DNA of 14,039 bases from Solimonas sp040754295 (GCA_040754295.1 JBFMCQ010000089.1:1-14039), one strand, 5' to 3'. Positions 1 through 7,810 are shown, numbered from the stretch's first letter. A program made the numbers and translations. The notes: generated by a model from the sequence alone, not told the origin.

Positions 1-189
1 ATGTGCATGGGCACATTCTACGGGCGCTCCAAGCCAATATCAAGCCATTTACATGGCTACATATCAATGCCGTCCAAGCCCAGAAATAACGCCTAAGCCC
101 TTCTTGCAGAAGGACCTATCGCTAAAATGCATGAGGGAAAAGGGTGCAACTTCAGTCTAGGGTAGACGCAGTGTAGGTCGGGCGCGCGG
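1..189. other. Gene-free, lower-GC left edge with three short perfect hairpins
   Basis: No convincing coding region is visible; the longest plus-strand reading frame from base 1 stops at 94-96. G+C is about 50% (30, 29 and 30 of each successive 60 bases), well below the neighbouring genes. Three perfect 6-bp stems occur: ATGTGC/GCACAT at 1-6/11-16, AGCCAT/ATGGCT at 43-48/53-58, and CCTTCT/AGAAGG at 99-104/108-113. AAGCCA recurs at 31-36 and 42-47. The region could be the margin of a repeat, an integrated element or a decayed gene lying to the left. None of the hairpins has a U-tract, so a terminator is not supported. Confidence 0.4.
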
Positions 190-912
190 TCACCCGAGGC
201 TCGGCCAGGTTTCGAACGCGTGCTCGAACGCGTCGTAGAACAGCCGCTGCGGATCGAGTCCGGCGGCAACCAAGGCGCTGCGGCCGGCCTCGATCATTGC
301 CGGCGGTCCCGACAGATAGGCGTCGAAGCCGCGCAGCGACGGCAGGCGGTGCAGCACCGCCTCGTGCACGAAGCCGCGCGCGCCGGTCCAGTCGGGGTCG
401 GGCTCGGAGAGCACCGGCAGGTAGTGCAGCTGCCGGTGCGCCTGCGCCCACTGCTGCAGGCGCTCGTGCAGATACAGGTCGCGCTGCGTGCGCACGCCCC
501 AGAACAGATGCAGCGGCCGCGGGTCGCCGCGGCGCAGCAGGTCTTCGAGCATCGCCTGCAGCGGTGCGATGCCGGTGCCGCCGCCCACCAGCAGGATCGG
601 CTGCCGGCGGTCGTCGCGCAGGTGGAAACCGCCGAGCGGACCTTCGAACCTCAGCTGCGCATGCTCCGGCATCTCCTGCGCCGCCCAGCGGCCGAACTGG
701 CCGCCGGGACGCACGCGCACGTGCAGCTCCAGTGCCCCGCCATCCGGCGCATTGGCGATCGAGAAGCTGCGGCGGCGGCCGTCGTCGAGCAGCAGGTCGA
801 TGTACTGCCCCGGCCGGTAGCGGAAGGGGCTGTCCGCAGGCAGTTGCAGCCACAGGCCGAGTACGTCGTGGGCGAGCCAGCGCCTGGACTGCAGGTACAC
901 TCGATGGATCAT
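190..912 (-). CDS. NAD(P)H-flavin reductase / ferredoxin-reductase-like oxidoreductase
   Basis: This 240-residue cytoplasmic oxidoreductase belongs to the ferredoxin-NADP reductase superfamily and resembles Fre/LuxG and CDP-6-deoxyglucoseen reductase-like proteins. Such enzymes pass electrons from NAD(P)H through a flavin to an acceptor. RPGQY at 33-37 and RSFSIANAP at 48-56 form the flavin-binding part. GGGTGIAPLQAM at 110-121 is the pyridine-nucleotide loop, and SGPPAM at 201-206 is the usual C-terminal nucleotide motif. There is no 2Fe-2S ferredoxin domain and none of its clustered cysteines, so an iron-sulfur fusion is excluded. The start is the ATG complementary to 910-912, because VYLQSRRW follows at once and matches the normal N-terminal edge of the fold. 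That ATG overlaps the start codon of the divergent gene, and no Shine-Dalgarno sequence precedes it. The physiological acceptor cannot be read from the sequence. Confidence 0.88.
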   Translation of the reverse strand: MIHRVYLQSRRWLAHDVLGLWLQLPADSPFRYRPGQYIDLLLDDGRRRSFSIANAPDGGALELHVRVRPGGQFGRWAAQEMPEHAQLRFEGPLGGFHLRDDRRQPILLVGGGTGIAPLQAMLEDLLRRGDPRPLHLFWGVRTQRDLYLHERLQQWAQAHRQLHYLPVLSEPDPDWTGARGFVHEAVLHRLPSLRGFDAYLSGPPAMIEAGRSALVAAGLDPQRLFYDAFEHAFETWPSLG

Positions 913-1780
913 GAACGGTCTTGGGAACGAGCTGCGCGCCGCGCTGATCGCGGGCTGCGGCGATATCGGCCTACGCATCGCGCGGCGCTTGCGGGCGGTC
1001 GGCGGGGAGGTTACGGCAATCCTGCGCAACCCGCAAAAGCGCGCGGCGCTCGAGGCGCTCGGTGCGGGCGTGCACATGCACGATCTCGACCGGCCGCTGC
1101 ATTGCGGCGACTGGCCGTGGCTGTTCTGGCTGGCACCGCCGCCTGCGGCGGGCACGCGCGACACCCGGCTGCGCGGCTGGCTCGAGGCGCAACGCGGCCG
1201 CATCGGCCGCGTCGTCTACGTCTCCACGTCGGGCGTCTACGGTGACTGCGGTGGGCGCTGGATCGATGAAGACGAGCCGCTCGAGCCGCAGACCGAGCGC
1301 GCGCTGCGGCGCGCCGACGCCGAAGCCGCACTGCTGCAATGGCGCGAGCGCGCCGGCGCCCAGGTGGTGATCCTGCGCGTGCCCGGAATCTACGGGCCGG
1401 GGCGCCTGCCGGTCGAGCGCCTGCGCCGCCGTCTGCCGGTGCTGCGCGCGGACGATGCGCCGTACAGCAACCGCGTGCACGCCGAAGACCTGGCCGCGGC
1501 CTGCGTGCTCGGAGCGCAGCGCGGCGGCGACGGCCGCGCCTACAACATCGCCGACGGCCATCCGACGACGATGACCGATTACTTCCGGCGCTGTGCGCGA
1601 GTGCTAGGACTGGATCCGCCGGAAGAAGTCGACCGCCAAACCGCGCAGCGCCGCTTCACGCCGCAAATGTGGTCGTTCATGGAGGAATCGAAGCGGCTGA
1701 AGATCGACCGCGCGCGCGCCGAGCTCGGGTATGTTCCGTGCTACCCGGATCTCGACTCCGGCCTGGCGGCGAGCCTGTAA
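911..1780 (+). CDS. SDR-type NAD(P)-binding protein (YeeZ-like NAD-dependent epimerase/dehydratase family)
   Basis: This 289-residue protein has an N-terminal Rossmann fold. The nucleotide loop is AGCGDIG at 14-20. STSGVYG at 105-111 and VPGIYGPGR at 158-166 are typical of extended or atypical SDR proteins of the YeeZ/epimerase type, and NRVHAEDLA at 187-195 and YNIADG at 211-216 are the usual later motifs. The YxxxK catalytic pair of classical SDRs is not obvious after STSGVY, so the protein may be an atypical SDR with an unusual or non-enzymatic role. Substrate is unknown. The ATG at 911 overlaps the divergent reductase start and has no clear ribosome-binding site. No in-frame ATG lies before the Rossmann motif, so the only alternative is a rare CTG near 932. 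mscL follows 22 bases after its stop, so the two may be co-transcribed. Confidence 0.85.
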   Translation: MNGLGNELRAALIAGCGDIGLRIARRLRAVGGEVTAILRNPQKRAALEALGAGVHMHDLDRPLHCGDWPWLFWLAPPPAAGTRDTRLRGWLEAQRGRIGRVVYVSTSGVYGDCGGRWIDEDEPLEPQTERALRRADAEAALLQWRERAGAQVVILRVPGIYGPGRLPVERLRRRLPVLRADDAPYSNRVHAEDLAAACVLGAQRGGDGRAYNIADGHPTTMTDYFRRCARVLGLDPPEEVDRQTAQRRFTPQMWSFMEESKRLKIDRARAELGYVPCYPDLDSGLAASL

Positions 1781-1802
1781 ACCCGAGAGCGAGGGGTTCA
1801 CG

Positions 1803-2213
1803 ATGAGCGTGCTCAAAGAGTTCAAGCAGTTCGCGATGCGCGGCAACGTCGTCGACCTCGCGGTCGCGGTCGTCATCGGCGGCGCGTTCGGCAAGATCGT
1901 GTCGTCGCTGGTCGGCGACATCGTCATGCCGGTGCTCGGGTTGGTCGTCAGCGGGATCGACTTCGCCGATCTGGCGATCACGCTCAAGCCCGCCGTCGGC
2001 GATCAGCCGGCGGTGCTGCTGACCTATGGCAATTTCCTCAAGGTGACCGTCGACTTCGTCATCATCGCGCTGGCGATCTTCTTCATCGTCAAGGGCATCA
2101 ATCGCTTCAAGCGCAAGGAGGAAGCAAAACCGGCTCCGGCGCCGCCGGCGCCGAGCGCCGAGGAGAAGCTGCTGGCCGAGATCCGCGATCTGCTGAAGTC
2201 GCGCGGCGCCTGA
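1803..2213 (+). CDS. mscL: Large-conductance mechanosensitive channel MscL
   Basis: This 136-residue inner-membrane protein is the same length as E. coli MscL. It forms a pentameric emergency pore that opens under membrane tension during hypo-osmotic shock. The N-terminal amphipathic helix and first transmembrane helix are unmistakable (FAMRGNVVDLAVAVVIG, residues 10-26), followed by GDIVMPVLGL, a periplasmic loop with AITLKPAVGD, a second transmembrane helix at about 80-98, and a charged C-terminal bundle (EEKLLAEIRDLLK). The residue equivalent to E. coli Gly22 is Ala, as in the mycobacterial channel, so this is natural variation. The start has a good ribosome-binding site, GAGGGG at 1791-1796, six bases before the ATG. 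The gene is convergent with the patatin gene, with 15 bases between stops. Confidence 0.97.
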   Translation: MSVLKEFKQFAMRGNVVDLAVAVVIGGAFGKIVSSLVGDIVMPVLGLVVSGIDFADLAITLKPAVGDQPAVLLTYGNFLKVTVDFVIIALAIFFIVKGINRFKRKEEAKPAPAPPAPSAEEKLLAEIRDLLKSRGA

Positions 2214-2228
2214 GGGCCGCTACGTTGT

Positions 2229-3716
2229 CTAGTTCGCGGCGCTCAGGCGCGGCGTCTTGCGCGTCGGCTGCGGGCGGTGCAGCAGCTCCTGCTCCTGTGC
2301 CTTGAGCAGCCGCAGACAGTCTTCGAAGGTACGCGAGATGCGCGTCTGGTTGCGCACGCGCTCGATCTTCGGCCAGGTGGCACGCTCGCCGGAGCGGACG
2401 TAGCGCTGGATGTCCTCGGGCAGCGGATTGCTGAACATGCGCAGCACGCGTCGCGGTGTGCTGCGCGGGTAGATGTTGATGTCGCCGGAGTAGCGCTGGC
2501 GCACGACGTTGTCGATCTTGCTGATCACGCGGCCGCTGCCGTAGGGATCGAGATGCTTGCGCGCCAGCCGCAGCGCGCCGGTGCCGCTGGACTTCACCAG
2601 CTCGGCGGCGAGCGGCGCCAGGCCGCGGCGCGCGCGTTCTTCGCGGTCGATCTGCGCCATGAATGGCACGATGTGCGGATTGGTCTGGCTGACGATGTAG
2701 TGGTTGACGTTGTGCAGACGCGCCAGGCGCAGCATCGGCAGATCCGCCGACAGCGTGCCGTCGACCCAGCGCTTGCCGGGCATATAGGGCACGACGTTGC
2801 CCTCATAGTCGCGCGCTTCGAGCATGACCGGCGGAAACACGCCGGGCACTGCGCACGAGGCCTGCACCGCGCGCTGGATCAGTACGTGGGGTGCGGTCAG
2901 GTAGTTGAGCAGGCGTCCGTGCTGATGCGGCTCGGCCGGCGAGACGGTGATGCAGACGATGCGCTTGGAGTGGTCGAAGGCTTCGACGAAGCTGTACTCG
3001 CCGACGTTGGATGCCAGACAGCGCTCGAGCTGGCGGCCGTCCATCATTGCGCCGCCCTTGAGCGCCTCGCGCAGCCCCAGCGACTGGAAGGCTTCGAGAT
3101 GCAGCCCGCCGGGATCGAACAGTGCATCGAGCTCATGGTCCAGGCGCGTGCCGACGATCGCGGCGATGATCGCGCCGGCGGAGGAGCCGGAGATCACGCG
3201 CGGCAGCAGGTTCTGTTCGTGCAGCGCCTTGATCACGCCCAGATGGAACATGCCCAGAGTGCCGCCGCCGGAGAGCATCAGCGCCGAGCGGCCGAAGGCG
3301 ATTGCCGTGCGCTTGAAGAACTGGATCTTGTCCTCGAAACCGAAGTCCGCGAAGTCGCCTGCGCAGATGAAGTCGAGACAGCGCGCGACTTCGGCGATGT
3401 AATCCTCGATCAGCTTCTTCGTGCCGACGCGCGCCACGGCATACAGGCCGGGATTGGAGATGTTGCCGAGATTGCCGTGCAGCCCTTCGTAGAGGTCGAA
3501 AGCGAGCTGGCGCGCGTCGCCGGCCTTGCGCAGCTCACGCAGCCGCGCGAGCCGCTCCTTGATCAGCAGATGGTCGTAGTCGCCGCTGGCGTCGTCGAGC
3601 TTCCACGCGTCGGCACCTTCCAGCCGGTCGAGCTCCAGCGCGATCTCGCGCCAGGCCTGATAATCGGCGGCGTTGTCGAGGTCCCTGAGGCGTTGCGCAA
3701 GAAGCTTGCGTGACAT
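2229..3716 (-). CDS. DUF3336-domain patatin-like phospholipase / acylhydrolase
   Basis: This 495-residue serine hydrolase has the architecture of DUF3336 plus patatin, which is shared with yeast Tgl3/4/5 and plant SDP1 triacylglycerol lipases and common in proteobacteria. Residues 1-140 form the helical DUF3336 part (NPGLYAVARVGTK, EVARCLDFICAGD). The patatin core carries the glycine-rich oxyanion loop SGGGTLGMFHLG at 149-160, the nucleophile elbow GSSAG at 177-181 (Ser179) and the catalytic Asp319 in WVDGT, so the Ser-Asp dyad is intact. It has no signal peptide. The probable activity is release of fatty acids from glycerolipids; the true substrate cannot be told. I chose the ATG complementary to 3714-3716, which has GAGAG about eleven bases upstream. 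An ATG six codons earlier (start 3734) is also possible but has no visible ribosome-binding site. The gene stands alone, divergent from the DUF456 gene. Confidence 0.92.
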   Translation of the reverse strand: MSRKLLAQRLRDLDNAADYQAWREIALELDRLEGADAWKLDDASGDYDHLLIKERLARLRELRKAGDARQLAFDLYEGLHGNLGNISNPGLYAVARVGTKKLIEDYIAEVARCLDFICAGDFADFGFEDKIQFFKRTAIAFGRSALMLSGGGTLGMFHLGVIKALHEQNLLPRVISGSSAGAIIAAIVGTRLDHELDALFDPGGLHLEAFQSLGLREALKGGAMMDGRQLERCLASNVGEYSFVEAFDHSKRIVCITVSPAEPHQHGRLLNYLTAPHVLIQRAVQASCAVPGVFPPVMLEARDYEGNVVPYMPGKRWVDGTLSADLPMLRLARLHNVNHYIVSQTNPHIVPFMAQIDREERARRGLAPLAAELVKSSGTGALRLARKHLDPYGSGRVISKIDNVVRQRYSGDINIYPRSTPRRVLRMFSNPLPEDIQRYVRSGERATWPKIERVRNQTRISRTFEDCLRLLKAQEQELLHRPQPTRKTPRLSAAN

Positions 3717-3734
3717 GCGGGGTGCTGCTCTCAT

Positions 3735-3835
3735 TGAGGTGAGTGTATGACATTTCGTGCGGCGCGCAATCGGCCGCTGCAAGCCCGGCGGCACGGATGC
3801 GCCGACCGCCGGTGCAGTTCCGCACGGAGCGCCTG
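3735..3835. promoter_or_regulatory. Divergent intergenic region between patatin and DUF456 genes
   Basis: This roughly 100-base region must hold the patatin-gene promoter and probably that of the DUF456 gene. On the minus strand TTGCGC, 16 bases, then TACACT lies a short way upstream of the patatin start, but each hexamer matches only three or four consensus positions. A GGAG at 3826-3829, six bases from the ATG at 3836, is a good ribosome-binding site for the plus-strand gene. No strong operator or hairpin is visible. Confidence 0.35.
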
Positions 3836-4327
3836 ATGGACCCGGCTCTGGTGATTCTGTTGTGGATCGTCGCGGCGGCGATGGTCGGCACCGGGCTGGC
3901 CGGCGCGGTCGTGCCGGTGCTGCCCGGTGTGCCGCTGGTCTTCGGCGGCCTGTGGCTCGCCGCATGGATCGACGGCTACGCCCGCGTCGGCGCCGTCACG
4001 CTGGTCGTGCTCGCGGTGCTCACGGTGCTGGCGATCCTGGTCGACTTCGTGGCGTCCGCGCTCGGCGCGCAGCGCGTCGGCGCGAGCCGCCAGGCCATCT
4101 GGGGCTCGGTGCTCGGCAGTCTGATCGGCTTGTTCTTCGGTCTGCCCGGCATCATCCTCGGGCCCTTCGTCGGTGCGGTGATCGGCGAGCTGTCGGCGCG
4201 CGGCGGACTCGCGCAGGCCGCCAACGTCGGCGTCGCCACCTGGCTCGGCCTGCTGTTCGGGACGATCGCGAAGCTCGCGGCGTCGCTGGCGATGATCGGG
4301 ATTTTCCTGTTTGCCTACTTCGTCTGA
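3836..4327 (+). CDS. DUF456 family small integral membrane protein
   Basis: This 163-residue protein is almost entirely hydrophobic and glycine-rich. It has about four transmembrane stretches: roughly residues 5-45 (two adjacent segments with GLAGAVVPVLPGVPLVFGG), 52-72, the glycine-rich GSVLGSLIGLFFGLPGIILGPFVGAVIGE, and a C-terminal segment ending FLFAYFV. The PxLPGxPLVFGG and LPGIILGPFVGAVIGE motifs are typical of the DUF456 family, which has no established function. The glycine-zipper-like pattern suggests tight helix packing. The ATG at 3836 is chosen because GGAG sits six bases upstream and the preceding in-frame codons encode Arg/Pro-rich sequence unlike a membrane protein. Its stop abuts the stop of the convergent transglycosylase gene with no bases between. 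Confidence 0.85.
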   Translation: MDPALVILLWIVAAAMVGTGLAGAVVPVLPGVPLVFGGLWLAAWIDGYARVGAVTLVVLAVLTVLAILVDFVASALGAQRVGASRQAIWGSVLGSLIGLFFGLPGIILGPFVGAVIGELSARGGLAQAANVGVATWLGLLFGTIAKLAASLAMIGIFLFAYFV

Positions 4328-6217
4328 TCAATCCTGCGCCGGCACGCGCAGCGTCTGCCCGACCTTGATCAGGCTCGAGTTGCCCATGCCGTTGGCGTCG
4401 CGCAGATCGGCGATGCTGACGTCGTAGCTGCGCGCGATCGAGCTCAGCGTCTGCCCGCGGCGCACGCGGTGATCGCGATAGCTCGCCGCGCGGCTGCCGC
4501 CGGCCGGCACGCTGAGACGCTGGCCGACGCGGATCATCGACGAGGAGAGTCCGTTGGCCTGCTTCAGCGCGTCGACGCTCACACCGTAGCGGCGCGCGAT
4601 TTCGATCAGCGTGTCACCCCGGCCGACGACGTGCGTGGAGCCGTCGGATTCGCTGCGTGCCGCGGCGCGCTGCGCGCGCGTGAGCGACGGCTTGGATTCG
4701 CCGACGGCGACGCTGATCGGGCCCGGCCGCGATTCCTCGTGCGGCGGAATCTTCAGCACCTGGCCGATGCGGATCAGCGAAGAGCTGCCGATGCCGTTAG
4801 CCTTGCGGACGTCGGCGATGCTCACGCGGTACTCGCGGGCGATACCGCCGAGCGTCTCGCCCTTGCCGACCTTGTGCAACAAGTAATAGACGCGCTGGCG
4901 CTCGAAGCGCTCGTGATCGCCGAGCCGGGCGTAGGCGACTTCGAAGCTGCGCGCCGAGCCGGCCGGCACGCGAATCAGATGGCCCGGCGGCACGTAGAGC
5001 CGGCCGTCGATGACCTCCGGCCTGTACGCGGGATTGAGCCGGCGGAACACTGCGTCGTCGGCGCCGCAGAGGCGGCGTAGCGTGTCGTACGGCACGTAGT
5101 GCCGCGTCTCGACGACCTCGAACTCGAGCGGATCGAGCCCGGCGGGACGGTTCTCCTGCTCGCGCCAGCGGCGCTCGACGTCGAGTGCAGCCAGAAACTC
5201 CGCATAGTAGTTCTTGCCGGCGAAGCCGAAGCGCGGCGAGTCGTAGCGCTCGATCAGGTCGACCAGCGTCTTGCCGCCGGTCGCCCTGAGTCCGCGGGCG
5301 ATGCCGTTGCGGCCGTGGTTATATGCAGTGATCGCGAGCGGCCAGTCGCCGAGCATCGCGTAGTCGTCGCGCAGATGGCGCGCGGCGCCGTCGGTCGAGG
5401 TCCACGGATCGCGGCGATCGTCGACGATTTCGTTCAGGCGCATGTAGATGCGCGCCGACGACGGGATGAACTGCCAGACGCCGGCGGCGCCGGAGCGCGA
5501 GTAGGCTTCGAGGTTGAAGCTCGACTCGACGATCGGCAGCCGCGTCAGCTCCGTCGGCATGCCATAGCCTTCGAAGATCTGCTCCATGTACGGCAGGTAA
5601 CGGTCGGAGACGCGCAGCGCCTCCCGCGTGCGTTCCTTGAGGCCGCGCTGCGTGCGAATCGTACCGAGCATCGCCTTGAAGCGGTGGTCGTCGTCGACGT
5701 CGGCGAACAGATCGAAGATGCGCCGCTCCTCGGCGCTCATCTTCCGCGGCGTTGCGCGCTTGGCATGCACCGAGCGGATCAAGGCCTCCATCTCGTCGCG
5801 CGCGTCCTGCTCGGCGCGGCGCCGGTGCTTGTCGAGCTGGGCCTCGGTCATGCGCATCGCCGGCCCGCGGAAGTCGAGCAGGCGCAGCACCTTGTGCGGG
5901 TACACCGTCGAATGCACGGCGCTTTGCAGCTCCGAGTACTCGTCGAACACGCGCGACCAGAACTCGACGGCGGGCATCAGGCGCGCGTAGCGCGGAAACG
6001 ACAGGCCCTGCGCCGGTGCCGCCTGCGGCAGCGGCGGGAAGGACAGGCCTTCGAGCGGCGCGCCCGGCGCCTGCGGCGCCGGTGCATCCAGCAGCGGCGG
6101 CGCGACGGACTCGCTCGACGCGGGCGCCGGCGGCGAAATCAGGGCCGCGGCGCAGAGCGCGAGGGCGAGTGTGTGCGGACGGCGGACGAATCCGGTGATC
6201 ACTGACGATGGTTCCAT
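4328..6217 (-). CDS. mltD: MltD-like lytic murein transglycosylase with three LysM domains
   Basis: This 629-residue envelope enzyme cleaves the MurNAc-GlcNAc bond of peptidoglycan, forming 1,6-anhydro ends. An N-terminal hydrophobic segment (about 15-32) is a likely signal peptide. Residues 33-200 are a proline-rich and helical linker. The SLT domain covers about 205-320, with catalytic Glu231 in LPIVESSFN, GAAGVWQFIPSSA at 243-255 and ITAYNHG at 296-302. Three LysM peptidoglycan-binding domains lie at about 446-490, 528-571 and 582-626; each has the xxGxTLxxIAxxYxVS and Gx(L/M)IxxGQxLxxP pattern. A degenerate LysM-like stretch occurs at about 372-417. E. coli MltD is a lipoprotein; here Cys22 is preceded by Leu, a poor lipobox, so lipidation is doubtful. 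A GTG five codons downstream is an alternative start. Upstream spacing is 164 bases to the divergent pip gene. Confidence 0.92.
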   Translation of the reverse strand: MEPSSVITGFVRRPHTLALALCAAALISPPAPASSESVAPPLLDAPAPQAPGAPLEGLSFPPLPQAAPAQGLSFPRYARLMPAVEFWSRVFDEYSELQSAVHSTVYPHKVLRLLDFRGPAMRMTEAQLDKHRRRAEQDARDEMEALIRSVHAKRATPRKMSAEERRIFDLFADVDDDHRFKAMLGTIRTQRGLKERTREALRVSDRYLPYMEQIFEGYGMPTELTRLPIVESSFNLEAYSRSGAAGVWQFIPSSARIYMRLNEIVDDRRDPWTSTDGAARHLRDDYAMLGDWPLAITAYNHGRNGIARGLRATGGKTLVDLIERYDSPRFGFAGKNYYAEFLAALDVERRWREQENRPAGLDPLEFEVVETRHYVPYDTLRRLCGADDAVFRRLNPAYRPEVIDGRLYVPPGHLIRVPAGSARSFEVAYARLGDHERFERQRVYYLLHKVGKGETLGGIAREYRVSIADVRKANGIGSSSLIRIGQVLKIPPHEESRPGPISVAVGESKPSLTRAQRAAARSESDGSTHVVGRGDTLIEIARRYGVSVDALKQANGLSSSMIRVGQRLSVPAGGSRAASYRDHRVRRGQTLSSIARSYDVSIADLRDANGMGNSSLIKVGQTLRVPAQD

Positions 6218-6381
6218 GACGGCGTTGCCGCCAGCACAACAGGGACGCTGCGATGTTAGGCGCAGCGCCTCGCGCGCGGCAATGCTTTTTCGACGACACA
6301 CGATCGCCGCTCGTCGAGCGGTCGGGCGGTCGACCGGTTAAGCTAACGACCCGCCTCGCGATCGAAAGAGAAAAGACGACC
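6218..6381. promoter_or_regulatory. Divergent intergenic region between mltD and pip
   Basis: This 164-base region separates two divergent genes and should hold both promoters. A stem GCTGCG/CGCAGC (6-bp arms) lies close to the mltD side, and GTTAAGCTAAC, a short imperfect dyad, lies about 40 bases upstream of the pip ATG. The pip start is preceded by an A-rich purine stretch (GAAAGAGAAAAG), a weak ribosome-binding site. No convincing -35/-10 pair is visible. Confidence 0.35.
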
Positions 6382-7326
6382 ATGGCGCAGCCCTATCCCG
6401 CCATCGAGCCGTACCGGACCCGGCGCCTCAAGGTTTCCGAGCTCCACGAGCTGCACATCGAGGAGTGCGGCAATCCCGACGGCCAGCCCGTGCTGTTCGT
6501 GCACGGCGGACCCGGCGGCGGCGTCGAGCCGTGGCACCGGCAGTTCTTCAACCCGCAGAAATACCGCATCGTGCTGTTCGATCAGCGTGGCTGCGGTCGC
6601 TCCACTCCGCACGCGGAGCTGCGCGAGAACACGACCTGGGAGCTCGTTGCCGACATGGAGCGCATCCGCACGCTGCTTCGCATCGACAACTGGGTCGTCT
6701 TCGGCGGCTCGTGGGGCTCGACGCTCGCGCTCGCGTACGCGGTGAATCATCCGCGGGCGTGCAAGGCATTGGTGCTGCGCGGCATCTTCCTGCTGCGCGA
6801 AGCCGAGATCCGCTGGTTCTATCAGGAGGGCGCCAACTGGCTGTTCCCCGACAGCTGGGAGGACTATGTCCGACCGATCCCAGAGGCCGAGCGCGGCGAT
6901 TTCGTCAAGGCCTACTACAAGCGTCTGACCAGTCCCGACCCGGCAGTGCGGCGCGAGGCCGCACGCGCCTGGAGCATCTGGGAAGGCTCGACCAGCAAGC
7001 TGTTCCCGAGCAGCGACATGACCGAGCGCTTCGGAGAGGACCGCTTCGCCGAAGCGTTCGCGCGCATCGAGTGCCACTACTTCATCAACAAGGGCTTCTT
7101 CGATCGCGACGACTACCTGCTCGCGCAGGTGCACAAGATCCGCCACATTCCCGGCGTGATCATCCAGGGGCGCTACGACGTCGTCTGCCCGATGCGCTCG
7201 GCCTGGGATCTGCACCGTGCCTGGCCGGAAGCCGACTTGATCGTCGTGCCGGACGCCGGCCACGCCGCCAGTGAGCCGGGCATCCTCGCGCGCCTGGTCG
7301 AGGCGACGGATCGCTTCGCGGGCTGA
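6382..7326 (+). CDS. pip: Proline iminopeptidase (prolyl aminopeptidase)
   Basis: This 314-residue cytoplasmic alpha/beta-hydrolase of peptidase family S33 removes N-terminal proline from peptides, supplying proline for metabolism. HGGPGGG at 41-47 is the oxyanion motif characteristic of the family and DQRGCGRS at 67-74 is the adjoining signature. The nucleophile is Ser110 in GGSWGS, with Asp266 in GRYD and His294 in DAGH, so the triad is complete and the numbering is close to the Serratia enzyme. The long cap region (about 135-240, with LFPDSWEDY) is the substrate-selecting insert. The ATG at 6382 is chosen because the family begins with Y/P-rich residues followed by LxVSxxHxLxxEECG, and the in-frame extension upstream is intergenic. 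The gene is convergent with the Lrp-type gene, with 13 bases between stops. Confidence 0.96.
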   Translation: MAQPYPAIEPYRTRRLKVSELHELHIEECGNPDGQPVLFVHGGPGGGVEPWHRQFFNPQKYRIVLFDQRGCGRSTPHAELRENTTWELVADMERIRTLLRIDNWVVFGGSWGSTLALAYAVNHPRACKALVLRGIFLLREAEIRWFYQEGANWLFPDSWEDYVRPIPEAERGDFVKAYYKRLTSPDPAVRREAARAWSIWEGSTSKLFPSSDMTERFGEDRFAEAFARIECHYFINKGFFDRDDYLLAQVHKIRHIPGVIIQGRYDVVCPMRSAWDLHRAWPEADLIVVPDAGHAASEPGILARLVEATDRFAG

Positions 7327-7339
7327 TCGCGGCAAGCGC

Positions 7340-7810
7340 TCAGCCACCGAGCGCGATGCCTTCGTCCTTCTTGATCGACTCCAGCACCAGGCTCGAGCGC
7401 ACGTCCTTCACACCGGGGAGTCCGATGAGGACTTTCATCGAGAACTCGGCGAAGGCCTGCAGGTCGGCGACCTGCACGTGCAGCAGGAAGTCGAGATCGC
7501 CGGTCATCACGTAGCACGCGCGCACTTCGGCGCGCCTGCGGATCGCGTCTTCGAACGCGTGCGTCACGTCGCGCGACTGGCGCTCGATGCTGACGCGCAC
7601 GAAGGCTTCGACCCGATGCCCGAGCGCAGCCGGGCTGAGGATCGCCGCGTAGCGCTCGATGACGCCGGAGCTTTCGAGCTTCTTCACGCGGCGCTGGCAT
7701 GCCGTCGGCGACAGCGCGACGCGCTCCGCGAGCTCGACGATGGACAGGCGGCCGTCGCGCTGCAGCTCGCGCAGGATGCGCAAATCGGTACGGTCCAGAT
7801 CGTTTTGCAC
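7340..7810 (-). CDS. Lrp/AsnC family transcriptional regulator, candidate regulator of the phhA operon
   Basis: This 156-residue protein has the standard Lrp/AsnC layout. A winged helix-turn-helix lies at about residues 5-60 (DRTDLRILRELQRDGR, then SIVELAERVALSPTACQRRVKKLESSGVI), and a C-terminal RAM ligand-binding domain at about 66-145 includes VMTGDLDFLLHVQV and LPGVKDVRSSLVL. Members form dimers that assemble into octamers, wrap DNA, and usually respond to amino acids. The start is GTG at 7810 (minus strand), giving the usual short N-terminus before LDRTD; a TGGTGA motif upstream is a weak ribosome-binding site. It is transcribed divergently from phhA across a region with symmetric sites, so it probably controls aromatic amino acid catabolism and itself. 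Phenylalanine or tyrosine as effector is an inference. Confidence 0.93.
   Translation of the reverse strand: MQNDLDRTDLRILRELQRDGRLSIVELAERVALSPTACQRRVKKLESSGVIERYAAILSPAALGHRVEAFVRVSIERQSRDVTHAFEDAIRRRAEVRACYVMTGDLDFLLHVQVADLQAFAEFSMKVLIGLPGVKDVRSSLVLESIKKDEGIALGG

Noticed and set aside
1803..2213. MscL with Ala at the gate position equivalent to E. coli Gly22, as a possible gain-of-function change
   Set aside because: Ala at this position occurs naturally in other MscL proteins such as the mycobacterial one, so it is ordinary variation.
2277..3713. Long plus-strand open frame (478 codons) antisense to the patatin gene
   Set aside because: It mirrors the patatin gene in high-GC DNA, where stop codons are rare; its product has no recognisable motifs, while the minus strand encodes complete DUF3336 and patatin domains.
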